Assembly (NCBI GenBank): GCA_000431975.1
Contig: HF988476.1
Coordinates: 1 to 5,691 of the forward strand
Direction: 5' to 3'
DNA: 5,691 nucleotides
Source of the DNA: Prevotella sp. CAG:924
GTDB taxonomy: Bacteria > Bacteroidota > Bacteroidia > Bacteroidales > Bacteroidaceae
This document shows, one piece after another, positions 1-5,691 of this stretch (the first letter of the stretch is position 1; each line of letters opens with the position of its first letter). Made by a program: the position numbers and the translations under genes. The notes below the pieces were generated by a model. The model was not told the DNA's origin, made no database searches, and saw nothing but the letters and a program-made list of their open reading frames with translations.

Positions 1-1
1 T

Positions 2-982
2 AGCGTCGTCTTCGACAAGATCCTGGCCAACCCTATCAAGCAGCACGTCATGGAGGCTGCCGCCATCTGCCGTGACGAGCAGTGCGACTTCGTCGTGGGC
101 CTGGGTGGCGGAAGCTCCATCGACTCGGCCAAGAGCATCGCCGTCATGGCATGCAACACCGGCGACTACTGGGACTACGTCGTAGGCGGCACGGGCAAGG
201 GCAAGCCTGTAGAGAAGGCACTGCCCATCGTTGCCATCCCCACCACAGCCGGCACGGGTACGGAGGCCGACCCCTGGACCGTGATCACCCACGAGACGGC
301 CCACGAGAAGATCGGCTTTGGCTGCCCCCTCACCTTTCCCACCATCTCCATCGTCGATCCGGAGCTGATGGTCAGCATCCCGCCCCGCTTCACGGCCTAC
401 CAGGGCTTCGACGCCTTCTTCCATGCCGCTGAGGGCTACATCGCCAACTGTGCCACGCCCATCAGCGACCTGTATGCCCTCGAGGCCATCCGGCTCCTCT
501 ACAAATACCTGCCCGCTGCCGTGGCCGACGGACACGACCTGGAGGCAAGGACCAACGTGGCATGGGCCAGCACGCTGGCCGGCATGGTGGAGTCGACATC
601 CAGCTGCACTTCCGAGCACTCGATGGAGCATGCCATGAGCGCCCTCTATCCCGCACTGCCCCACGGAGCAGGACTCATCTGCCTGTCAAAGGCTTACTTC
701 GAGACATTCGTCGACGACAGCAAGGACCGCTACATGAAGATGGCCGAGGTCATGACCTCCGAACCGGCACATCAGGCCGGAGACTTCGTCGACGCCCTCG
801 TGAAGATGCAGAAGGCATGCGGTATGGACCAGCTGAAACTGAGCGACTGGGGACTGAAGGAAGAAGACCTGCCCGAGATGGTGCAGAACGCCAAGGCTAC
901 GATGGGTGGACTGTTCCAGCTCGATCCACGGATGCTGACCGATGACGAGATCCTCGCCATCTACAAGAAGTCTTACCGCTAA
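2..982 (+). CDS. Iron-containing alcohol dehydrogenase, 5' end cut by window edge
   Basis: This is a cytoplasmic group III (Fe-dependent) alcohol dehydrogenase, expected to interconvert an alcohol and an aldehyde or ketone with NAD(P)(H), usually in fermentation. The frame is open from base 2, so the Met at base 50 is internal and the true start lies outside. About 326 residues are visible; the family usually has about 380-390, so roughly 60 N-terminal residues are missing. Counting from the Met at base 50, the nucleotide-binding motif GGGSSIDSAK is at 19-28 and GTGTEADP at 68-75. The four expected metal ligands are all present: D121 and H125 (GFDAFFHAAE), H190 (EHSMEH) and H205 (LPHG). The conserved active-site His is H194. 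The catalytic core therefore looks intact. The spacing between H194 and H205 is one residue longer than in FucO. The gene is followed 40 bases later by a strong terminator, so it ends its transcript. Substrate and cofactor preference cannot be read from the sequence. Confidence 0.95.
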   Translation, partial: SVVFDKILANPIKQHVMEAAAICRDEQCDFVVGLGGGSSIDSAKSIAVMACNTGDYWDYVVGGTGKGKPVEKALPIVAIPTTAGTGTEADPWTVITHETAHEKIGFGCPLTFPTISIVDPELMVSIPPRFTAYQGFDAFFHAAEGYIANCATPISDLYALEAIRLLYKYLPAAVADGHDLEARTNVAWASTLAGMVESTSSCTSEHSMEHAMSALYPALPHGAGLICLSKAYFETFVDDSKDRYMKMAEVMTSEPAHQAGDFVDALVKMQKACGMDQLKLSDWGLKEEDLPEMVQNAKATMGGLFQLDPRMLTDDEILAIYKKSYR

Positions 983-1022
983 TCCGCTCCGGTCATCCGG
1001 CAGATTACGATCCATAGAAACG

Positions 1023-1075
1023 CTGCGGCAAGGGAAGCCCGTCCACCACGGAGCAGCCCTTGCCGCAGTTTTCTT
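1023..1075 (+). terminator. Intrinsic terminator of the alcohol dehydrogenase gene
   Basis: A perfect 12-bp stem pairs ctgcggcaaggg (1023-1034) with cccttgccgcag (1057-1068) across a 22-nt loop. It is followed directly by TTTTCTT (1069-1075). It lies 40 bases after the dehydrogenase stop, with a GC-rich stem and a U-tract on the + strand, as expected of a Rho-independent terminator. It should separate the dehydrogenase transcript from the GH43 gene. Confidence 0.9.
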
Positions 1076-1239
1076 GTCCCGTGCAAAAATGATGCGGAGG
1101 CTGACAGACGCCCGACAAGGGTTCGACATCTTCCGAGCGATGAGGGTCACTAACGGAGGGCGGCATAGCCGTCGCATTTTCACCTATGTTTCAAATCCGT
1201 GTCTGTACTTCCCATCCGCCTGTATTTTAAAGTCAGGGA

Positions 1240-1271
1240 GTTGCACAATCCCTACAAAGTACCTATATTTA
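1240..1271 (+). promoter_or_regulatory. Probable promoter of the GH43 gene
   Basis: A gTTG element (1240-1243) is followed after 20 bases by TATATTTA (1264-1271). This resembles the Bacteroidales pattern of -33 TTTG and -7 TAnnTTTG, with the last -7 base not matching. The spacing equals that of the near-perfect promoter at 5658-5689. Transcription would begin near 1278 and leave an untranslated leader of about 70 bases before the ATG at 1352. Another weak -7-like site, TATGTTTC at 1185-1192, has no -33 partner. No operator or riboswitch is recognisable between 1076 and 1351. Confidence 0.45.
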
Positions 1272-1351
1272 CATCTGCGATGCAATCCCGTTCCCGATCA
1301 TCTTATGCAAAATGCGGAACGACGGTTGCTGGCCAACGCATATAACTAAAA

Positions 1352-2431
1352 ATGAAACAAACTATGAAGAAAACATTTCTCGCACTGATGGCTGCCGGAC
1401 TGATGGGCACCACCGGCGTATCACCGCTTCTGGCGGCAGACGACACCCCAACCGCCACCCTGCCCTCAACGGTATCCGGCACGAAACAGGGACCGCGCAC
1501 ATTCAGAAATACGGGTAACCCACTGGTGAAGGACAAATTCACAGCCGATCCCGCGCCAATGGTTTATGACGGACGCCTCTACCTTTATGTCGGTCATGAC
1601 GAATATTACGACGGACAGGACAACGCTTCCGGTGGAAAGGAATTCAATATAACCGAATGGCTCTGCTACTCGACCGACGACATGCAGACATGGACCGACC
1701 ATGGAGCAGTGCTCAGTCCGGCCGACTTCAGCTGGGCTGTGGGTGAGGCATGGGCCTCACAGGTGATCGAGAGAAACGGTAAATTCTATTATTTCACCAC
1801 AGTGCAGGCCGGTGAGCCCTACACGGGAAAGGCCGTAGGCGTGGCCGTGGGCGACTCGCCCACAGGACCCTTCCACGATGCCATCGGCAAGCCACTGATA
1901 TGCGACACGATGACCGACAACGGGCCGCGTGGCTGGTGGAACGACATCGACCCGACGGTGCTCATCGACGACTGCGGACAAGCCTGGCTCTGCTGGGGCA
2001 ACGGCACCTGCTTCCTCGCAAAACTGAAAGCGAACATGACCGAACTGGACGGAGACATACAAGTGGTCGACCTGCCTAAATATGTGGAAGGTCCCTGGCT
2101 TCACAAACGGGGTGACCTCTACTATCTCACCTACGCCTCCCTCGGCAATGGCACCGAAACGATCTCCTACGCTACCGCCCCGGCCGTGGCAGGACCGTGG
2201 ACCTACCGCGGCGAGCTCACCGGACCGGCAGAGAACAGCTTCACCATCCATCCGGGCATCATCGAGTTTAAAGGCAAATGGTATCTGTTCTATCACAATG
2301 CCGTTCTCACATTGGACGGTCATCGCGGAGCCATAGGCCGCCGCAGCGTATGTGTCGACGAACTGCACTATAACGATGACGGCACCATGCGAACGGTCAA
2401 GCAGACCCGCCAGGGTGTGAGCAGACCATAA
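1352..2431 (+). CDS. Secreted glycoside hydrolase family 43 enzyme (arabinofuranosidase/xylosidase type)
   Basis: This 359-residue protein is a single-domain GH43 glycosidase, expected to remove arabinose or xylose units from plant hemicelluloses by an inverting mechanism in a five-bladed beta-propeller. Residues 1-29 look like a signal peptide: basic start (KQTMKK), hydrophobic core, possible cleavage near LLAA/D. There is no lipobox Cys, so a periplasmic or secreted soluble enzyme is inferred. The GH43 catalytic triad is visible: D66 in TADPAP (general base), D200 in DIDPT (pKa modulator) and E246 in YVEGPW (general acid). H300 (HPGIIEF) fits the conserved propeller His. The end matches the family's C-terminal blade, with RRSVCVDELHY at 330-340. 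No carbohydrate-binding module follows. ATG 1352 is chosen over ATG 1364; both keep the signal peptide, and there is no Shine-Dalgarno sequence, as is usual in Bacteroidetes. No SusC/SusD or regulator lies in the window. GH43 is certain; the substrate is not. Confidence 0.94.
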   Translation: MKQTMKKTFLALMAAGLMGTTGVSPLLAADDTPTATLPSTVSGTKQGPRTFRNTGNPLVKDKFTADPAPMVYDGRLYLYVGHDEYYDGQDNASGGKEFNITEWLCYSTDDMQTWTDHGAVLSPADFSWAVGEAWASQVIERNGKFYYFTTVQAGEPYTGKAVGVAVGDSPTGPFHDAIGKPLICDTMTDNGPRGWWNDIDPTVLIDDCGQAWLCWGNGTCFLAKLKANMTELDGDIQVVDLPKYVEGPWLHKRGDLYYLTYASLGNGTETISYATAPAVAGPWTYRGELTGPAENSFTIHPGIIEFKGKWYLFYHNAVLTLDGHRGAIGRRSVCVDELHYNDDGTMRTVKQTRQGVSRP

Positions 2432-2826
2432 AGCCCCGCCCTTATCTCCATCTCTCAGAACTGTTATTAATCTTTTCACTACTCAATATCTTAGTGAAGA
2501 AAGTGTCCAAGAGTAACCATGTCCAACCTACTCTACTTGACTCTTTCAGAGCAGACCTTATAATTACAGTCGTTCGTTTTAATCTCCGACTGTTCATAAG
2601 GCCGATTGAGGATTCACATCAGGCAGCATGAAGGCTCAACACGCCCAGACTGACGACACGAGCCGGATGCCGTTGCCCCTACGACAGCCGGGATCCCCGT
2701 CGGAAAGCGTCGGCCTAACGGACAACAGACATGATGCCGGCAGGCAGTAGTCTTGTATGTAAAGAAAAATTGTACACTTTATTGAATATTCCGCTTAGGG
2801 GATACGCTCCTTCACAGGTGTCAGTC
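2432..2826. other. Non-coding spacer after the GH43 gene
   Basis: I see no credible gene here. The only structure near the GH43 stop is a perfect 7-bp stem (ttcacta 2475-2481, tagtgaa 2492-2498, 10-nt loop) without a T-tract after it, so a GH43 terminator is not convincingly identified. Composition is mixed. A 63-codon open frame starts at 2731 but has no family resemblance and runs into the repeat block. Confidence 0.6.
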
Positions 2827-2877
2827 GCCTTCCTCCTACGATCAAAATCGTACGAGATCATTCAGGAGGAGTCAGGC
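2827..2877. repeat. Interrupted stem-loop, possible structured RNA
   Basis: Two nested stems are visible. The outer one pairs gcct-tcctcct (2827-2837) with aggagga (2864-2870) and aggc (2874-2877), giving 11 pairs interrupted by a 3-nt bulge (gtc). Inside it, tacgat (2837-2842) and atcgta (2847-2852) form a 6-bp hairpin with a caaa tetraloop; base 2837 is shared by both stems, so they cannot both be complete. An 11-nt bulge (2853-2863) lies on the 3' side. No T-tract follows on either strand, so it does not look like a terminator. Function unknown. Confidence 0.5.
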
Positions 2878-2897
2878 TCCTATATTCCCTCAAAAAG

Positions 2898-2966
2898 TAA
2901 TATATGGCTCATTGCCCCTTGAGCATATGGCTCATGGGCAAACGAGCATATGGCTCATGGGCCCAT
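2898..2966. repeat. Three tandem 23-bp units
   Basis: Three units start at 2898, 2921 and 2944. Units 2 and 3 are identical over 19 bases (gagcatatggctcatgggc); unit 1 is diverged but keeps atatggctcat at the same register (2902, 2925 and 2948, exactly 23 bp apart). Each unit holds a near-palindrome with a CATATG centre flanked by GAGC and GCTC. The third unit forms the left arm of the 36-bp palindrome. There is no rep, cas or integrase gene nearby to suggest an iteron, CRISPR or attachment site. Confidence 0.85.
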
Positions 2967-2979
2967 GAGCCATATGCTC
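2944..2979. repeat. Perfect 36-bp palindrome without spacer
   Basis: The arm gagcatatggctcatggg (2944-2961) is followed immediately by its exact reverse complement (2962-2979), with the centre between 2961 and 2962. The match ends abruptly at both sides. The right arm could also pair with the direct copy of the left arm at 2921-2938, so two alternative hairpins are possible in single-stranded DNA or RNA. No T-tract follows on the + strand. On the - strand a T5 tract appears only beyond the other repeat units, complementary to 2892-2896. It may be a REP-like hairpin, a cruciform or a protein-binding site; the sequence alone does not decide. Confidence 0.92.
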
Positions 2980-3051
2980 CCTTAAAACAGGGGTAAAACC
3001 GCATAAATACAGGAGTCAGCACCAGTTTGGGAGGAATGTTGTGGTATGGCA

Positions 3052-3078
3052 CGTCCCTCCTGCCCCTCTGGAGGGACG
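3052..3078. repeat. Perfect 9-bp inverted repeat (hairpin)
   Basis: cgtccctcc (3052-3060) pairs perfectly with ggagggacg (3070-3078) across a 9-nt loop. The stem is GC-rich, but neither strand has a T-tract after it, so a classical intrinsic terminator is unlikely. It lies about 70 bases to the right of the 36-bp palindrome and may belong to the same structured non-coding block. Confidence 0.6.
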
Positions 3079-3859
3079 ACCGTTCCTGCTCCATAGGTGG
3101 ACCGGGTATGAAAGGGCGAAGGCCCTTCTTACGATGTCAAGATCCTTCGTCATATTTTTCACGGTCATCCTGCCATCCGCGTACAAGGGACGCCCATGCG
3201 ATAGAGTCTTGTCCCGACACCGGCGGCAAGCATCCCATCCGCACGTGAGGCACAGGATGAGTTTCCTGGCAGCCCCCTTTCCTTCTGCGACCCATACGGC
3301 AGCCTCGTTCCCTTGCCCTATCGTGCCGTCCCATCGACCGTCCCAACCTTAACGCCCCTTGAAACCACGACTGCCTTCAAACAAATAAGGAACAGGCATC
3401 GCACGGACCTCCCATCGTACCCATTCCTGACCTTGCCAACCGGAACCCTTTCCCACTTAAACCTACCCTTTTCCCCTCATTCAGCCAGCCGGTGCCCTTT
3501 TCCACTTAACCGGACAGTCCCCCTATTCATAATCTGAAACCATGGACACCCTTGCGGAAAGCCTTCCTAAAAAAATAGACTGCCAGACAATAGTCGTACT
3601 GTTTCCCCCTTGCTGACCACGACTGAGAACCCTCCATCAGGCGAATGACCGCATATTACCCCCCATCGTTTCCGCTTGAGACTCGAGACAGAATCTGACT
3701 TGGGGTCCTGTCCCGCCATCAAAATCTTAAGGAATCGTGAATTTTCCTTTCCGTCAATGCCTTTTTAAAAGAAGAAAGCTAATGTAAGCTCAATGGAAGA
3801 TAATGGATACAAATCTATTTAATATTGTTAATATTCATATTATTTTGCCATTTTTTGAT
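3079..3859. other. Long non-coding stretch, C-rich and repeat-bearing in its middle
   Basis: No recognisable gene lies here. From about 3257 to 3540 the + strand is strongly pyrimidine-rich: at 3421-3480 I count 27 C against 4 G, and at 3481-3540 22 C against 9 G. Short diverged direct repeats occur there, for example ccctttcccacttaaacc (3446-3463) and cccttttccacttaacc (3495-3511). An open - strand frame covers 3016-3348 (110 codons plus stop) but has no start near its beginning and no family resemblance. After about 3720 the DNA becomes A/T-rich towards the promoter of the next gene. Confidence 0.55.
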
Positions 3860-3867
3860 TAATTTCG
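3860..3867 (+). promoter_or_regulatory. Probable -7 promoter element of the membrane-kinase gene
   Basis: TAATTTCG matches the Bacteroidales -7 consensus TAnnTTTG at five of six fixed bases and sits in A/T-rich DNA (about 3800-3870). No clear TTTG lies at the usual -33 distance, so the assignment rests on the -7 element and position. Transcription from about 3873 would leave a short leader of about 15 bases before the ATG at 3889. Confidence 0.45.
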
Positions 3868-3888
3868 CAACAACCTAAAATATATTTG

Positions 3889-5235
3889 ATGATGACAAGG
3901 AAAAGAAGTAAGGCGGAATGGACCCGCCGTTATCTTAGTTTTGTTGTAATTCTTTTCGTAATCGCCTTCGGCACGTCGTTGTCCATAAGGGCCAATCTCG
4001 GCTCCTCGCCCATATCGTGCCCTCCCTATATCCTTTCGCTGGTCCCGGGCATGGGCATGACCATGGGACAGCTGACCATATGCATGCACGTGTTTTTCAT
4101 CGCCATCCAGCTGTTGCTGCTGAGAAGGAACTTTGAGCGCAGGCAGTTTGCGCAGATGCTTGTGTCGTTCCTCTTTGGATTCTATACCGACTTGACGATG
4201 TGGATAACGAGCTTTCTCCAGATTCCCGCCGACCTCAATCCGCTCATCGGCTATCCCCTGCAGTTCGTGCTGCTGCTCATTGGCGGTGCGGTGCTTGCGT
4301 TCGGCATAGCCTGCGAGGTGCGGTGCGACTCGCTCATGCTTGCGGGCGAGGGCCTTCCGCTGGCCATATCCAAGTTCCTCAACCGTGACTTCGGCAAGGT
4401 GAAGATCTGCTCGGACACGTCGCTCGTCATCATCGGCACGGTGTTCATGTTCATCTTCTTCGGCAAATGGAACTGGCACATGGTGGGCATCGGCACGCTC
4501 GTGTCGATGTTCTATGTGGGAGCGATGGTCAGGGTGTTCGCGCCGCACGTAAAGTGGCTCGACATCATCTTCATTCCCCAGGCCGAGCGTGAGGCGATGG
4601 CCAAGGCTCACCACGAGCAGACAGCCGGCAACGAGAACCTTGTCGTCACCATCGCCCGTACCTACGGCAGCGGCGGTACGGAAATCGGCAACAAGGTGGC
4701 CGCCATGCTCGGCTGTCCGTGCTACAGCAGGCAGATCATCGACAAGACGGCGGAGAAGATGGGATTCACCTCGGAGCTCGTGGCCGAGAAGGAGCAGAAC
4801 ATATCAACAGGAAAGCTGTGGGAGATGATCTTCACTGATACCGGCATACCGGCGTCCATGAATCCGTCGAAGGCCGACGCGATATATGTGGGCCAGAGCC
4901 GCACGATCAGGGAGCTGGCTCAGGAGAGCCCGTGCGTGATCGTCGGCCGACTCGGCAACTGGATCCTAAGAGACAATCCGCGCGTGCTGCGCGTCTTCAT
5001 CACCATCGACAAGGATACCGCCTCCAAGCGCATCGCCGAGAAGTTCGGCATCGGCCTGGATGAGGCAGCCAAGAAAAAGGACCGTGTGGACACCGGCAGG
5101 GCCAACCATTGCTGGCACTACACCGGCACACGCTGGACGGACATCTCCGGCTACGACCTCGTCATCAATGCGGGGCGGACCGGCGTAGACGGTGCCGTCG
5201 ACCTGATCCTCCGTGCCGTGAAGGACATGGACTGA
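3889..5235 (+). CDS. YczE/YitT-like membrane domain fused to a cytidylate-kinase-like domain
   Basis: This 448-residue protein has two parts. Residues 1 to about 220 form a YczE/YitT-type (DUF6198-like) membrane domain with six likely helices (about 16-33, 57-79, 87-110, 118-143, 177-191 and 198-217). It carries the family-like segments RANLGSSPIS and FGFYTDL. Positive charges (RKRSK at the N-terminus, RRNFERR after helix 2, the K/R-rich loop before helix 5) predict both termini in the cytosol. Residues about 250-448 resemble the cytidylate-kinase-like family (Cytidylate_kin2). They show a P-loop variant ARTYGSGGTEIG (G260-G267), IVGRLGNW (G353, R354), a basic DRVDTGRA segment (398-405), YTG (411-413) and YDLVIN (422-427). 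The usual Walker Lys is absent, which is normal for this family. ATG 3889 is preferred over TTG 3886; ATG 3892 is also possible. The gene stands alone. Nucleotide binding is likely; the substrate of the kinase and of the membrane part is unknown. Confidence 0.88.
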   Translation: MMTRKRSKAEWTRRYLSFVVILFVIAFGTSLSIRANLGSSPISCPPYILSLVPGMGMTMGQLTICMHVFFIAIQLLLLRRNFERRQFAQMLVSFLFGFYTDLTMWITSFLQIPADLNPLIGYPLQFVLLLIGGAVLAFGIACEVRCDSLMLAGEGLPLAISKFLNRDFGKVKICSDTSLVIIGTVFMFIFFGKWNWHMVGIGTLVSMFYVGAMVRVFAPHVKWLDIIFIPQAEREAMAKAHHEQTAGNENLVVTIARTYGSGGTEIGNKVAAMLGCPCYSRQIIDKTAEKMGFTSELVAEKEQNISTGKLWEMIFTDTGIPASMNPSKADAIYVGQSRTIRELAQESPCVIVGRLGNWILRDNPRVLRVFITIDKDTASKRIAEKFGIGLDEAAKKKDRVDTGRANHCWHYTGTRWTDISGYDLVINAGRTGVDGAVDLILRAVKDMD

Positions 5236-5657
5236 CATTGCCGACACAGAGCCCGCCTGCCGGGACTGAGACCACGCAACGACCACACCCCCGGCCGGCC
5301 CGGAAGGGCTGGCCGGAAAGGCCTTGACAACCGGATGGAGAAGTAAGGCGCACGCCTTCGTCAGGCCGGCAGGGCGAGACGGCATGTACATACCCCGACC
5401 AACCGGCGATGAACGGAAAACATTATACCTTTATAACTGAAATACGAAGAGTGACAAGCCATGGCGCCTTCATGGAAGACGTAGCGGACTGCGTCTGAAC
5501 AAACGGACGGGCAGACTGCGTATTTTCCGCCATGGAAAGGCCGTTTCTCCCGTCAACATATACAGAAATAGACCTGCAATTTTGTTTCATAAACTGATAT
5601 TTCTGATTATCAACAAGATAGAGCAACAGCACATAAGAGACTAATAGACCTTGCATG
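5236..5657. other. Non-coding region downstream of the membrane-kinase gene
   Basis: No credible gene is seen. Apart from the hairpin at 5291-5316, a possible fold spans 5459-5535: ccatggcg (5459-5466) can pair with cgccatgg (5528-5535). Inside it, gtctg (5493-5497) pairs with cagac (5512-5516), with two further GC pairs across a one-base bulge, and is followed by TATTTT (5521-5526). This inner part could be a weak terminator, about 285 bases after the stop. An 80-codon - strand frame (5423-5665) has no family resemblance. Confidence 0.5.
5291..5316 (+). other. Strong GC-rich hairpin with GGAA tetraloop after the membrane-kinase gene
   Basis: ccggccggccc (5291-5301) pairs with gggctggccgg (5306-5316) over 11 positions, ten Watson-Crick and one G-U, closing a GGAA loop of the stable GNRA type. 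The next bases are aaaggccttg, with no U-tract, so this is not a standard intrinsic terminator. Lying 56 bases after the stop, with a G-U pair and GNRA loop that favour RNA folding on this strand, it may mark or protect the 3' end of the mRNA. Confidence 0.6.
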
Positions 5658-5689
5658 TTTGGCAATGTGGCAATTATTACGTAACTTTG
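5658..5689 (+). promoter_or_regulatory. Bacteroidales-type promoter reading out of the right edge
   Basis: TTTG (5658-5661), 20 bases of spacer, then TAACTTTG (5682-5689) match the -33/-7 consensus of the primary Bacteroidales sigma factor at every fixed position. The surrounding DNA is A/T-rich. Transcription would begin just beyond the window, so a + strand gene is expected to the right. Confidence 0.8.
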
Positions 5690-5691
5690 CC

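Noticed and set aside
1127..1145. tRNA T-arm-like ggttcga
   Set aside because: No acceptor, D or anticodon stems can be built around it.
1161..1180. Small hairpin followed by TTTT before the GH43 gene
   Set aside because: The stem is only 4 bp and the run of T is not adjacent to it, so neither an attenuator nor a terminator is supported.
686..1183. 165-codon - strand frame over the end of the dehydrogenase gene
   Set aside because: It crosses the dehydrogenase coding region and its terminator and shows no recognisable domain.
1757..2479. 240-codon open frame on the - strand
   Set aside because: It lies antisense to the GH43 gene, whose catalytic residues are intact. It has no family resemblance and reflects GC-rich codon use.
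2475..2498. Terminator of the GH43 gene
   Set aside because: The 7-bp stem is A/T-rich and is followed by gaagtgtcc rather than a T-tract.
2731..2922. 63-codon + strand frame
   Set aside because: No recognisable family or convincing promoter; it overlaps the stem-loop and the first repeat unit, which explain the sequence better.
2898..2979. CRISPR array
   Set aside because: Units are contiguous at 23 bp with no distinct spacers, the last copy is inverted, and no cas gene is present.
3041..3352. 103-codon + strand frame in the gap
   Set aside because: Rich in Pro, Arg, His and Ser with no domain; it coincides with skewed DNA that depletes stop codons.
3810..3817. TAGATTTG, a perfect -7 match on the - strand
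   Set aside because: There is no TTTG at the matching -33 distance and no credible - strand gene to its left.
3859..4614. 251-codon open frame on the - strand rich in His, Arg and Glu
   Set aside because: It is antisense to the membrane domain of the fusion gene, and its low-complexity composition is typical of a shadow frame.
5423..5665. 80-codon - strand frame
   Set aside because: No family resemblance; it begins inside the outward-facing + strand promoter and spans the A/T-rich spacer.

Overview
The window looks like chromosomal DNA from a member of the Bacteroidales, most probably Prevotella or a close relative; the genus is an inference. The evidence is Bacteroidales-style promoter signals (a -33 TTTG and a -7 TAnnTTTG, clearest at 5658-5689), starts preceded by A/T-rich DNA without a Shine-Dalgarno sequence, a secreted GH43 glycosidase, and GC-rich coding DNA separated by long non-coding stretches. 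All three recognisable genes are on the + strand and appear to be separate transcription units.

Layout. Bases 2-982 hold the 3' five-sixths of an iron-containing alcohol dehydrogenase gene, cut by the left edge and closed by a strong intrinsic terminator (1023-1075). After a spacer with a probable promoter (1240-1271) comes a complete gene for an exported GH43 glycosidase of the arabinofuranosidase/xylosidase type (1352-2431). A non-coding gap of about 1.46 kb follows. It holds an interrupted stem-loop (2827-2877), three tandem 23-bp units whose last copy runs into a spacerless perfect 36-bp palindrome (2898-2979), another perfect hairpin (3052-3078), and a strongly C-over-G skewed stretch with short repeats (about 3257-3540). 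The gap ends in an A/T-rich promoter region before 3889-5235. That gene encodes a two-part protein: a six-helix YczE/YitT-like membrane domain fused to a cytidylate-kinase-like P-loop domain. The last 450 bases carry a GC-rich GGAA-loop hairpin (5291-5316), a further possible fold (5459-5535), and a textbook Bacteroidales promoter pointing out of the right edge.

The sequence does not show the three genes working together. The dehydrogenase belongs to fermentative redox metabolism and the GH43 enzyme to plant-polysaccharide use, although no SusC/SusD partner is visible. The membrane-kinase fusion has no obvious pathway. The items most worth a second look are that fusion and the palindrome/tandem-repeat block in the gap; no complete new multi-gene system is visible.
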